Below, piece after piece: positions 43,558 through 52,015 of a DNA stretch of 64,000 bases. Made by a program: the position numbers and the translations under genes. The notes under the pieces were generated by a model. It worked only from the letters and a program-made list of their open reading frames with translations, did no database searches and was not told the DNA's origin. The stretch lies in the NCBI RefSeq assembly GCF_005116655.2, contig NZ_CP050698.1, positions 2,696,501 through 2,760,500 of the forward strand, in the 5' to 3' direction. The stretch comes from Desulfosediminicola flagellatus. GTDB lineage: Bacteria > Desulfobacterota > Desulfobulbia > Desulfobulbales > Desulfocapsaceae. Position 1 is the first letter of the stretch; every line of letters begins with the position of its first letter.

Positions 43558-45672
43558 ATGAAAAACAGAAACACCAGAAAAAGAGTCTCTCCACTGAGAG
43601 AAAGTACGTATGGCCAAAGCAAAAGTAATTGGCATGCGACAAAACGTATACTTTTAATTTCACTCCTACTATTAAGTGTTCTTGGAGGAATTGGTTATTG
43701 GACTTCCCATGCGGTACATGAAGCAATCGTCAATGTTTACTCAACCAATCTCCAGACAATATTAGATGCTGACATTGAAGCACTGGAAATATGGGTGAAA
43801 AACGAAATTGACTATGCCAAAGTCCATGCCAATGATCCTTCAGTAAGTACAGAGGTTGAGGAACTTATAGCGATTCACCGAAAATACCCGGGTCAGGTAG
43901 AAAAACTGCTAAGCTCATCGAATTTATCTATTATTCAGCAAAAAGCTCTGCCCCTGCAAGTAGATAAAGATTACATGGGATTTGTAGTTATTGACAGAAG
44001 TGGGTACATCGTGGCCTCAAATATCGCCGATCCACTTATAGGCATGAGCCTCTCTTTCGAACTCGAAAATTTTCTCAAGCGGATATTTGCTGGTGAGGCC
44101 ATCTTAGGCAACCCACATTTACAAGGTGAATACGTTCCTGGTCTCGACATTGTGGCTAACAACCCTGTCATGATAACAACCGCTCCTATACGAAACAAAG
44201 AAGGCAACGTCATAGCTGCCCTCGGACTGATATTGAACCCTGATAAAGACTTTACCCGCATTCTGTCCGTAGCACGCATGGGAGACTCCGGTGATACATA
44301 TGCCTTTGATAAGGAGGGGTTTCTGATTTCAGATAGTCGCTTTGAAGACCAGCTCAAAGAAATCGGCCTCCTGCAGGATATCCCTGATGCACGCTCTATT
44401 CTTGCTATAGAGATTCGGGATCCCGGCGGTGATATGACTCGTGGATATCGTCCGAAAATCCCTCTCTCTGAACGCCCGTTAACCAGAATGGCTGCATCTG
44501 CTGTTAACGGTCAGTCAGGCGTAGACAGCCGCGGTTATCGCGACTACAGAGGTGTGACAGTAATTGGCGCGTGGCGATGGTTGCCTGAATACGGATTTGG
44601 CGTTGCAACCGAAATTCGAAAATCTGACGCATTTGCCGGACATCGACCGGTTAAACTTGCATTTATAGGTATTTTCAGCATTCTGTTTATTGGTTGTCTA
44701 TGGTTTCTCTATTCATCGGTATCTATTCATCGCCTGCGCAACAAAATAGAGAAAATCAAACAACTCGGTCAATACAAATTGCTCAAGAAAATCGGTGAAG
44801 GTGGAATGGGTAAGGTGTACGAGGCACAACATGCTCTGCTCAAACGGCCCACTGCTGTAAAGTTTCTCAAACCCGAGGCTATGAGCGAAGAGGCAATTCA
44901 ACGATTTGAGCGAGAGGTCCAGCTAACCAGCAATCTCACCCACCCAAACACAATTCAGATTTATGACTACGGCAAAACTGAGGATGGAATATTCTATTAT
45001 GCGATGGAATTTCTCAATGGTATTGACCTCGCCCAACTCCTTGAAATAGAGGGTAAAGTTCCGTTAGAAAGGGTCATATTTATTCTCAAACATGTTTGTC
45101 TTTCACTTGAGGAAGCACACAGTATCGGCCTGATCCATCGTGATATCAAACCAATGAACATTATGCTCTGCGATCGAGGCGGACGCCATGACGCGGTGAA
45201 GGTGCTGGATTTCGGACTGGCAAAAGAAATCAACACACCAAAAGAATTGAGCCTCACAACTCAGCAGGGGATTATTGGTACACCAGCATATATTGCACCT
45301 GAAAGGCTCAGTGAAGGGGAGGAAACAGATATACGCTCGGACTTTTACTCGCTCGGGTCAGTAGCATACAACCTGATTACCGGCGAAGATGTATTTATGG
45401 CTCCTACATCGGTAGAGGTATGTTATCACGTCATGAAAACAGTACCTCCACGTCTCTCTGAAAAAGTACACTATGATATTCCAGCATCTTTTGATCAGCT
45501 TATAGCTGACTGCCTCGAAAAAGAGGCAATCAATCGTCCACCTGATGCCGCAACAATAATTGCAATTCTGGAGTCACTGGAAACTCAATACACATGGGAT
45601 CAGGAGAAAGCTCACAACTGGTGGCAAACCAATATTGACCGTATCAATGCTCTTCGTCCCACAGGCAGCTAA
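43558..45672 (+). CDS. Membrane Ser/Thr protein kinase with extracytoplasmic Cache-type sensor
   Basis: The protein has 704 residues. Helix 1 is at about 30-48, an extracytoplasmic double-Cache-like sensor at about 50-360 (MGFVVIDRSGYIVASN; GDTYAFDKEGFLISDSR), and helix 2 at about 364-388. The kinase domain runs from about 404 to 680: glycine loop IGEGGMGKVYEA, Lys in AVKFL (about 432), catalytic HRDIKPMN (Asp529), DFG at 551-553 and GTPAYIAPER. All catalytic residues are present. The sensor-first, kinase-last order is the layout of chemoreceptors and histidine kinases rather than of PknB. It ends the phosphatase-GH3 operon (47 bp gap) and is followed by a long hairpin. Confidence 0.92.
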   Translation: MKNRNTRKRVSPLRESTYGQSKSNWHATKRILLISLLLLSVLGGIGYWTSHAVHEAIVNVYSTNLQTILDADIEALEIWVKNEIDYAKVHANDPSVSTEVEELIAIHRKYPGQVEKLLSSSNLSIIQQKALPLQVDKDYMGFVVIDRSGYIVASNIADPLIGMSLSFELENFLKRIFAGEAILGNPHLQGEYVPGLDIVANNPVMITTAPIRNKEGNVIAALGLILNPDKDFTRILSVARMGDSGDTYAFDKEGFLISDSRFEDQLKEIGLLQDIPDARSILAIEIRDPGGDMTRGYRPKIPLSERPLTRMAASAVNGQSGVDSRGYRDYRGVTVIGAWRWLPEYGFGVATEIRKSDAFAGHRPVKLAFIGIFSILFIGCLWFLYSSVSIHRLRNKIEKIKQLGQYKLLKKIGEGGMGKVYEAQHALLKRPTAVKFLKPEAMSEEAIQRFEREVQLTSNLTHPNTIQIYDYGKTEDGIFYYAMEFLNGIDLAQLLEIEGKVPLERVIFILKHVCLSLEEAHSIGLIHRDIKPMNIMLCDRGGRHDAVKVLDFGLAKEINTPKELSLTTQQGIIGTPAYIAPERLSEGEETDIRSDFYSLGSVAYNLITGEDVFMAPTSVEVCYHVMKTVPPRLSEKVHYDIPASFDQLIADCLEKEAINRPPDAATIIAILESLETQYTWDQEKAHNWWQTNIDRINALRPTGS

Positions 45673-45677
45673 TTGAT

Positions 45678-45787
45678 TGTAGGCGCTCCATGAACGCCAC
45701 CCTGCAGGCACTCGAATTCCCCGATATACCGAATGTATTATCGGGGAATTCGATCACGCACATGGCGGCGTCCCTGAAACGCCTACA
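45678..45787. terminator. Two-part hairpin between convergent genes, probable bidirectional terminator
   Basis: An outer clamp TGTAGGCG (45678-45685) pairs with CGCCTACA (45780-45787). An inner perfect 15-bp stem, TCGAATTCCCCGATA (45712-45726) with TATCGGGGAATTCGA (45739-45753), has a 12-nt loop. An intermediate ACGCC-A-CC / GG-C-GGCGT pairing lies between them. It starts 5 bp after the kinase stop and ends about 100 bp from the 3' end of the convergent epimerase gene. Confidence 0.65.
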
Positions 45788-45870
45788 GTTATGATGTTTT
45801 TCAGGCTTGAGTATGGTTAATAGATCGCGTTTACAATTGATTTATAATCAGTACATTCTAAATCAGAACA

Positions 45871-45903
45871 TTACTTATTACTTATTACTTATTACTTATT
45901 ACT
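45871..45903. repeat. Heptamer tandem repeat running into the epimerase stop codon
   Basis: TTATTAC is repeated about 4.5 times (TTAC + four full units). Its right part contains the epimerase stop (TAA at 45885-45887) and last codons, so copy-number change would alter the C-terminus or the sequence just after the stop. Confidence 0.8.
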
Positions 45904-47042
45904 GCCTTGCCTTCACTGTAACGATTAATAATCTCCTCATTTACACTGATTCCCAACCCCGGCCCTTCTGGCATTGCGGGTGGACTGCCACCGTAACCAA
46001 ACTGCTTGAGCGGCGAGACCGGATCTTCACTCAGCAAGTGTAAGCCGAAACACCCTTCTGCATAGGTTACCTTTTCTACAGCTGAGATAAGAATGAGTTG
46101 CGCAGCAGAAAGCAAAGAGGTCTCCCCCACCTGGCAACCAATCTGAATAATCATACCTGCCTCCAAAGCGCGCAAACACCGGTTGTACGCAGCGATCAAA
46201 CCGCCACACTTGGAAATCCTCACATTCACCGAGGTGCAGGCACGTTTGTTTATCAGAAGTTCCAGAGATTCAGTGTCATGCAGACTTTCGTCTGCCATCA
46301 CCTCAAGGCCGGTCTCACTGACAAGCTGCGAAAGTCCATGTATATCATCTGCCTTAAGCGGCTGTTCAAACGAACGTATTCCGGATCCTGCGAGCAACTT
46401 CATGTTTCGCTGCGCCTCGTCCACATTCCAGGCCATATTGGCATCAACACGTATATCGAATTTCTTCCCAAGCACAAACCGGCAAAACCTTGCAGTTTCT
46501 TCTGCAGTCTCTTTTTCAACCTTGAGTTTAACCTGTTTGAAACCATACATTCTAAATTTTAGTAGAGACTTGAACGCCTTGAATCCCTTATCTGCAGAAA
46601 AGACAGCACTGTATCGCAAACCAGCTGGGAATTGGTTATTGCTTAATGAAACAGGTTCATCAAATTCCTGCCCAAATGCGTCAAGTAGTGCCAGATCAAC
46701 TGCAGCCCAGGCTGCAGTCTGTGGAATATCAGGTGACAGCCATTCTTTGGGTGCCTTACCATTACAACGGCTGAGAAATGCGACAACCTCATCCATAGAG
46801 GAAAACTTCATTCCAATCAGTTTGGGCAGAATAATCTCCTTTAACTGTCTAAAGGTTTCATCCCGTTTTTCTCCTGTCACATAATCTCGCGGCAGACATT
46901 CACCATACCCAGTCGTATTTGCGTCTGTTATACACTTGAGCATTATGCTGCTGGAAGTCTTGCGACTGGCTGCAGCGTGTTTAAACGCATTTTTAAACGG
47001 AATATCTGTCTTATAAAGTTCGAAACCTTGTATTGTTGCCAT
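45885..47042 (-). CDS. Dipeptide epimerase-type member of the enolase superfamily
   Basis: The 385-residue protein is a muconate-lactonising/mandelate-racemase fold. It has GYGECLPRDYVTGE in the capping domain, the KxK catalytic pair in QVKLKVEKE, metal ligands in RVDANMAW, SFEQPL and MADESL, the second catalytic Lys in RISKCGG, and QVGETSLLSAAQ at the last strand. These are the landmarks of the L-Ala-D/L-Glu and related dipeptide epimerases, some of which recycle murein peptides. The exact dipeptide is not readable. AAAGG lies 6 nt before the ATG. It follows the Cys-type hydrolase gene by 10 bp (co-transcribed). Confidence 0.87.
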   Translation of the reverse strand: MATIQGFELYKTDIPFKNAFKHAAASRKTSSSIMLKCITDANTTGYGECLPRDYVTGEKRDETFRQLKEIILPKLIGMKFSSMDEVVAFLSRCNGKAPKEWLSPDIPQTAAWAAVDLALLDAFGQEFDEPVSLSNNQFPAGLRYSAVFSADKGFKAFKSLLKFRMYGFKQVKLKVEKETAEETARFCRFVLGKKFDIRVDANMAWNVDEAQRNMKLLAGSGIRSFEQPLKADDIHGLSQLVSETGLEVMADESLHDTESLELLINKRACTSVNVRISKCGGLIAAYNRCLRALEAGMIIQIGCQVGETSLLSAAQLILISAVEKVTYAEGCFGLHLLSEDPVSPLKQFGYGGSPPAMPEGPGLGISVNEEIINRYSEGKAVISNK

Positions 47043-47052
47043 AGCAAACCTT

Positions 47053-48057
47053 TTACCGACTCTTTAGCCAGTTAGATACTGTTGCAAAAAATGCATCTTT
47101 TTCAGGACTGAACTCCAGAATATGCCTGGCATCTGTAAACTCATCCAGGTGTTTATCTAATGCTGAGACTTTGTCAAAAAAACGTCTGTTACGCTCATTA
47201 TCACAGATAGGATCTTCTCCGGCAATTACCATCAACAGTGGAGCCTGCAGTAAATCAGGGTTTCCGGTTATATATTTCCTTGCCTTATATACCTGATAGT
47301 AAAAATCGCCTGTTGCAGCTTTTAAAGACAATTGATCACTTCTTACAAACTCCTGATACTCTGGCAATTCTGTAAATGATTCAGGTTCAAGGGTTACCGG
47401 CACCAGGAAATTTCTCGCCCCTGATCGAGACAGAAAAATACGTATCATATCCCCAAAAGGTATACTCGTTCTGGTGTAAATAGCAGGAGTGGAGAGAATC
47501 AACCCTTTTAGATTGTCTGGAAACATGTACGCATACACTGTGGCAGGAATCGCACCGAAGCAGTGCCCTACCAGATAGAACCTATCACTCCTGTGACGTT
47601 CCCGAGCAAAACTGGCAACCACTTCAATCTCTCTGGCCCATTGGTGAAAATCCTTCACATCACCACGTTGCGCTCTACTCAACCCCGACCCCATTCTGTC
47701 CATTACGTACACAGGATGCCCTAAATCTGCCAAAAATGCAGCAGACTGAACGAACCAGCCTGAGTGACTCTGCAGACCGTGGGTGAAAATCACAGGTTCC
47801 TTTTCTCCTTCTGCACCAAAGACCCGAACAGGAATATCCGGATAATCTTCATGAGAAATAAAGCCAAGAGAAGCTTGAGAAAGAGCAGTACGGAATTCGT
47901 TCGGCCCATTAATTTCTGCCTGCCAGAGTTTATCGGATAGTGGTGCCTGATCTGTCGGAACAACCGGGTACTTCATACAGCCTGAAAAAAGCGACATCAC
48001 CATCAGAATCATCAAAATCTTCAGCCTGAAATGCAGTATCCCGGTTACTTTCGCCAT
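47053..48057 (-). CDS. Alpha/beta-hydrolase lipoprotein with Cys in the nucleophile elbow
   Basis: The 334-residue protein has lipobox FSGC with Cys27. The fold begins VIFTHGLQSHSGWF (about 89-102), continues with VYVMDRMGSGLSRAQRG, typical of monoacylglycerol lipase-like hydrolases, and ends with a DARHILEF region that supplies the His. The elbow reads G164-H-C166-F-G168: the nucleophile is Cys (codon TGC), not Ser. Cys nucleophiles occur in dienelactone hydrolases but are unusual here. It is co-transcribed with the epimerase 10 bp downstream. Confidence 0.87.
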   Translation of the reverse strand: MAKVTGILHFRLKILMILMVMSLFSGCMKYPVVPTDQAPLSDKLWQAEINGPNEFRTALSQASLGFISHEDYPDIPVRVFGAEGEKEPVIFTHGLQSHSGWFVQSAAFLADLGHPVYVMDRMGSGLSRAQRGDVKDFHQWAREIEVVASFARERHRSDRFYLVGHCFGAIPATVYAYMFPDNLKGLILSTPAIYTRTSIPFGDMIRIFLSRSGARNFLVPVTLEPESFTELPEYQEFVRSDQLSLKAATGDFYYQVYKARKYITGNPDLLQAPLLMVIAGEDPICDNERNRRFFDKVSALDKHLDEFTDARHILEFSPEKDAFFATVSNWLKSR

Positions 48058-48299
48058 AGAATGTCACCCGATCTTTATTATTTGATAAGCACCAAAACCC
48101 AGCTGGTCTTCATCTGAACCGAGCATCGATCGTGAACAGGATACAAAATTTCAATATAGATCTGACAGATTCATTCAAGATCGATGCATGTAAGAAATGT
48201 AGCAGATTTATCTGTTTTAGAAGAAAACACTGAACATACCTAACATCATAGTGTAGAATCACATTCTCTAACAACAACATTTTAAGACAGGTAAAACAT

Positions 48300-49772
48300 A
48301 TGAATACTTTTCTATTACGGTTATTTTCAATGCCGGGTCTTTTGATACTGACAATTATTTTTCAGGCTCTTCTGCCTGCATCATCTTTAGCTGCCATTCC
48401 TGCATCGACATCCAGCGAAAATCTTCTAGAAAAGAACACGAAATTTACCGGTGATTTTGATGCTATGATTGAGCGTCGAATGATACGAGTGTTAGTACCC
48501 TACAGTAAGACCTATTTTTTTTTTGACGGTGCTAAACCTAAAGGCCTGAGTTACGAGGGTATTAAGGCATTTGAAAATTACGTTAACTCCCTGCAAAAAA
48601 AGAAATCTCATCTGAAGGTCGGGGTAATGATCATTCCGACTCCGCGAGCAAGTCTTTTGCAAAATCTTAATGACGGCATAGGAGATATAGCAATCGGCAA
48701 CCTGACTATCACGGATAAGCGGTTGAAGATTGTTGATTTCAGTGATCCATTTCTTTCAGATGTAACCGAGATACTCATTACTGCCAAAACAGATGAAAAG
48801 TTTAAAAACGCTGAAGATCTTTCAGGACACGAGATCCACGTTAGAGAGTCGAGCAGCTACTACGAGAGTTTAAAACAACTGAATAAAAAGCTTAAATCCA
48901 ACAACAAAAAGCCTGTCAAAATCGTTAAGGCTGATGAGCAGCTCGAAGATGAAGACCTTCTTGAAATGATTAATGCCAACCTGATACCAGCTATAATCAT
49001 GGATAATCACAAAGCCGAATTTTGGGTACAGATATTAAAAAATATCACGATGCATCCTCATGTAGAAGTTGCACGGGAAGGAAATATCGGCTGGGCAGTT
49101 CGCAAAAAAAATCCGAAACTAAAAAAGGTCATTAATACATTTACAAAAAAACACAAAAAAGGAACACTGCTCGGGAATGTTGCCTTTAACAAATATCTTG
49201 AAAATACCAAATACATAACCGATTCATCTCATGGCGAAGACCTAAAAAAATTTACGGCTGTTGTTCAATATTTTAAAGAATATGGAAAGCAATACGATTT
49301 TGATTATCTCATGCTCACGGCTCTTGCTTATCAGGAATCCAGACTCGACCACAGTGTCAGAAGCAAGGTCGGTGCCGTAGGGATAATGCAAATTCTACCA
49401 GCTACAGCAGCCAGTCCCAATGTAGGTATTCCGAATATTGAAAAGCTTGAGCCAAATATCCAGGCAGGTACTAAATACCTGCGTGTTATAGCAGATAAGT
49501 ATTTCCCTGAATCTAAAGGGTTGGATCCACTGAACCGTGCTCTCTTTTGCATGGCAGCCTACAATGCCGGGCCCTCAAGAATACAAAGCCTGCAAAAAGA
49601 AGCTGAAAAAGAGGGGTATAATCCCAAAATCTGGTTTAACAATGTGGAAGTGATAGCAGCAAAGCGTATTGGGCGTGAGACCGTACGATATGTACAAAAT
49701 ATTTTTAAATATTACATAGCCTACAAACTCCTGACCGAATCACTTGAACAAAAACCTCCAGCTAAAACGTGA
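48300..49772 (+). CDS. MltF-like membrane-bound lytic transglycosylase
   Basis: The 490-residue protein has a signal peptide (to about LAAIPA). Residues about 58-290 are a family 3 solute-binding domain (RVLVPYSKTYFFF, LTITDKRLKIVDFSDPF). Residues about 325-470 are an SLT transglycosylase domain: catalytic Glu346 in AYQESRLD, then VGAVGIMQILPATA and CMAAYNAGPSR, followed by ETVRYVQNI. This two-domain order is that of MltF, which cleaves peptidoglycan when murein peptides bind the sensor domain. No lipobox is evident, unlike classical Mlt lipoproteins. It lies back to back with the hydrolase-epimerase pair, which fits a shared murein-peptide theme. Confidence 0.92.
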   Translation: MNTFLLRLFSMPGLLILTIIFQALLPASSLAAIPASTSSENLLEKNTKFTGDFDAMIERRMIRVLVPYSKTYFFFDGAKPKGLSYEGIKAFENYVNSLQKKKSHLKVGVMIIPTPRASLLQNLNDGIGDIAIGNLTITDKRLKIVDFSDPFLSDVTEILITAKTDEKFKNAEDLSGHEIHVRESSSYYESLKQLNKKLKSNNKKPVKIVKADEQLEDEDLLEMINANLIPAIIMDNHKAEFWVQILKNITMHPHVEVAREGNIGWAVRKKNPKLKKVINTFTKKHKKGTLLGNVAFNKYLENTKYITDSSHGEDLKKFTAVVQYFKEYGKQYDFDYLMLTALAYQESRLDHSVRSKVGAVGIMQILPATAASPNVGIPNIEKLEPNIQAGTKYLRVIADKYFPESKGLDPLNRALFCMAAYNAGPSRIQSLQKEAEKEGYNPKIWFNNVEVIAAKRIGRETVRYVQNIFKYYIAYKLLTESLEQKPPAKT

Positions 49773-49839
49773 TTCGGGCATAGAGGGCGGCAAGATGATC
49801 TCAACCCTCTACGATGTATATCCCGAACCAGCGATTATT

Positions 49840-49992
49840 GTAACTATTCAGCAGCACCCCACCTGCCCCCGATCGGGACGCTTCGCATAGGCATACTATT
49901 GCCAATCGTCCCGCTTGAGGCCATCTGGAGAACTGCTAAAAAGTTACGGCATGCAAAAAAGGGTGCATATTAGGTCTTGACTGAATAGTTAC
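49840..49992. repeat. 153-bp element with 12-bp terminal inverted repeats
   Basis: GTAACTATTCAG (49840-49851) and CTGAATAGTTAC (49981-49992) are perfect inverted ends. Inside are partial dyads (CGGGACG/CGTCCCG and GCATGC/GTGCAT). No coding frame is seen. It is unrelated to the five-copy foldback family and sits between the convergent mltF-like and glycine-zipper genes. It may be a MITE or a structured terminator. Confidence 0.6.
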
Positions 49993-50053
49993 CGACTATT
50001 TACGATAAACTTATATGTCATCAGGGGATATTAGAAAATCTCCACTGACGACA

Positions 50054-50626
50054 TTATAATTTTTTCATCACTACGTTGAATCCTTCAGAGTCGATAACCA
50101 GCTGATCACCTTGAGCGCTGTACCGATAATTGACGATGTAATCCGGTCCATTCATGATCAATGTCTGTCCAACCACACGGTAATGCTCATTGTCGATATC
50201 AATTGTTCCGTCAAGATTGGTGGTTGATGTTATAACGTAGCCATTAGGAGTGAATTCAATCATCTTTGACGTGTAGGGGGGTAGCGCATCCTTTGGGTTG
50301 ATACTTGTTACCTGCCAACGGGTACCACCCAGTACTCCCACCTCATTATGGCCATAGTCGTCAACCTTCGTTGAACTGTTGGTATAAACGACTTTTTTCT
50401 TGTCCATCTCATTCCCAACGATATATCCCATCCCAAGCCCTACCCCTGCTCCAATGAGGGTTGCTTGAGTACTCTTTCCGACAATCTGCCCTGCTATTGC
50501 TCCAAATCCTGCCCCGCCCAAAGAACCTTTCTGAGCACTATTGGTATTAGACAAACACCCTGTAAGGACTATCGACATACACAAACACATTGAGACACGC
50601 AAGACTCCTGCTTTGGAAAACTTCAT
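50054..50626 (-). CDS. Glycine-zipper lipoprotein with C-terminal META/heat-shock-like domain
   Basis: The 190-residue protein has lipobox LTGC (Cys about 24). A glycine-zipper segment with repeated G-x-x-x-G follows (GGAGFGAIAGQIVGKSTQ, then GAGVGLGMGYIVG), likely membrane-embedded. The C-terminal half is beta-rich (GGTRWQVTSIN, FTPNGYVITSTTNLDG), resembling small lipocalin-like or META-type domains. The frame opens at 50662, but AAGGAGAG about 7 nt before the ATG at 50626 sets the start. It is probably an outer-membrane structural or stress lipoprotein like SlyB-type proteins. Confidence 0.8.
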   Translation of the reverse strand: MKFSKAGVLRVSMCLCMSIVLTGCLSNTNSAQKGSLGGAGFGAIAGQIVGKSTQATLIGAGVGLGMGYIVGNEMDKKKVVYTNSSTKVDDYGHNEVGVLGGTRWQVTSINPKDALPPYTSKMIEFTPNGYVITSTTNLDGTIDIDNEHYRVVGQTLIMNGPDYIVNYRYSAQGDQLVIDSEGFNVVMKKL

Positions 50627-50824
50627 CACAACTCTCCTTGAACTTTGAGTGTTGACGAGCATCTTGCCTACTGTTCCTGTAAATATCCGAACAATACTTC
50701 AGTTGCTTCACTCGTTCCCTTCTGAATCGGTAATTATGAGTATATTTGTCTGAATTAAAAACAAAAAATCCCGTTCACAAATCAGCTTAAAGATTACCGA
50801 CTAAGACCATTTGATGTCATTATC

Positions 50825-51139
50825 TTACTTAAACTGCTTCTCGAAAGAAGCTAATGCATTCTCAGCAGGATGATCCAGACAATAATCGATAAAATTATCT
50901 GTTATTTCTGCTAGATTCTCTACAACATATACGGTTTGATTTTTCTTTCCGAGCATATAGCCATGCAACAATGCCAAGGCTATGTCCCGGTCTGAACCTG
51001 ACAGTCGCATTGCATCTTTACACGTAAAATCTTTGAGGTCTGAGGTGGTTACTTCCTCACTGGCAAAGCTGTTCGTTCCAAGAATTGAAAAAATAATAAT
51101 TGCTGAAGTTGCCAAAGCAACAAGATGTGATCTCAACAT
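50825..51139 (-). CDS. HdeA-like periplasmic acid-stress protein
   Basis: The 104-residue protein has a signal peptide ending NSFA. The mature part has the HdeA/HdeB pattern: TCKDAMRLSGSDRDIALALLHGYMLGKKN and a second Cys in FIDYCLDHPAENAL, the conserved disulfide pair. HdeA proteins bind unfolded proteins in the periplasm at low pH. AAGGAG precedes the ATG. It follows the glycine-zipper gene by 39 bp, so both are likely expressed under the same envelope stress. Confidence 0.8.
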   Translation of the reverse strand: MLRSHLVALATSAIIIFSILGTNSFASEEVTTSDLKDFTCKDAMRLSGSDRDIALALLHGYMLGKKNQTVYVVENLAEITDNFIDYCLDHPAENALASFEKQFK

Positions 51140-51178
51140 AGAAGTCTCCTTTTAAAATCATAAGTAGCTGTCAATGAA

Positions 51179-51502
51179 TCATTTACCCCTCATGCAATCA
51201 TCATAGGCACGTTTATAAATTTCATCCCGATTATAGGCACCACCGGCACCACCAACAACCGTTCCTAATGCTGCTCCGCGTTTGGTACCTTTAGAATTGC
51301 CACCTACAATGGCACCAAAAAGCGCCCCGCCTGCAGCTCCACGTGCAGCGCCGCCCATAATTCCTGTGGAATCCCGAGCCACACGATCAGCATGGGCAGC
51401 ACAATCTGCTTGTGACCTCGCGTGGGCAGGCTGAATAATCAGGAATGTAGCTGCCACAACAACAAACGCAAAAAATGTTGATATTGAGTTTTTACTACGC
51501 AT
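51179..51502 (-). CDS. Exported YMGG-like glycine-zipper protein
   Basis: The 107-residue protein has a signal peptide to HARSQ. Residues about 45-88 are a glycine zipper (GGAARGAAGGALFGAIVGG, then GAALGTVVGGAGGAYNR). The C-terminus YKRAYDDCMRGK with its Cys is typical of YMGG-like family members. It may insert in membranes or oligomerise. AAGGAGG lies 6 nt before the ATG. First gene of a pair with the HdeA-like gene. Confidence 0.85.
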   Translation of the reverse strand: MRSKNSISTFFAFVVVAATFLIIQPAHARSQADCAAHADRVARDSTGIMGGAARGAAGGALFGAIVGGNSKGTKRGAALGTVVGGAGGAYNRDEIYKRAYDDCMRGK

Positions 51503-52015
51503 TATGATCCTCCTTGTTTATAAGGTACACACAGAGGTTAAAGCTATGGATTTCCACTTTTTTTAAACGCTGAAAAGTCTGATGTTCGTTCGAATAACGT
51601 ATATCGGTATTACGATCGATCGAAATTCAACTTCCATGTTACAGACCTGTTTTAGTTGGAATCATTGTATGATTATCTTTAAAGCTGGACGAACTTCATA
51701 TACTCTCTCTTATGCAACACCCTCTCTCAGGGATTATTTATGATATTAAACAAGATTACCAGTACAAACTGTATTGAATCTGGCTAAATACAAACAATTC
51801 GGTAGGAAAAGAACTGTTGATATTTACATCCTCAATGACCAGCATCAAAACAAGCCTAAACACCATATATTTGACAGGCACCGCAAGGTGAGATTGTTTC
51901 CTTCCATGCTAACAGTGAAATAGTATAGATCCAGAATAGCCCATGCATAGATTCTGGAGGAAACCATTTCAACACCCTTTCTCAGTCAAAAAACTCTCAC
52001 CTTACCAGAGCATGC
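51503..52015. other. Intergenic region, nothing recognised
   Basis: No frame, repeat or hairpin of note. It should contain the promoter for the glycine-zipper/HdeA pair near its left side. Confidence 0.4.
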
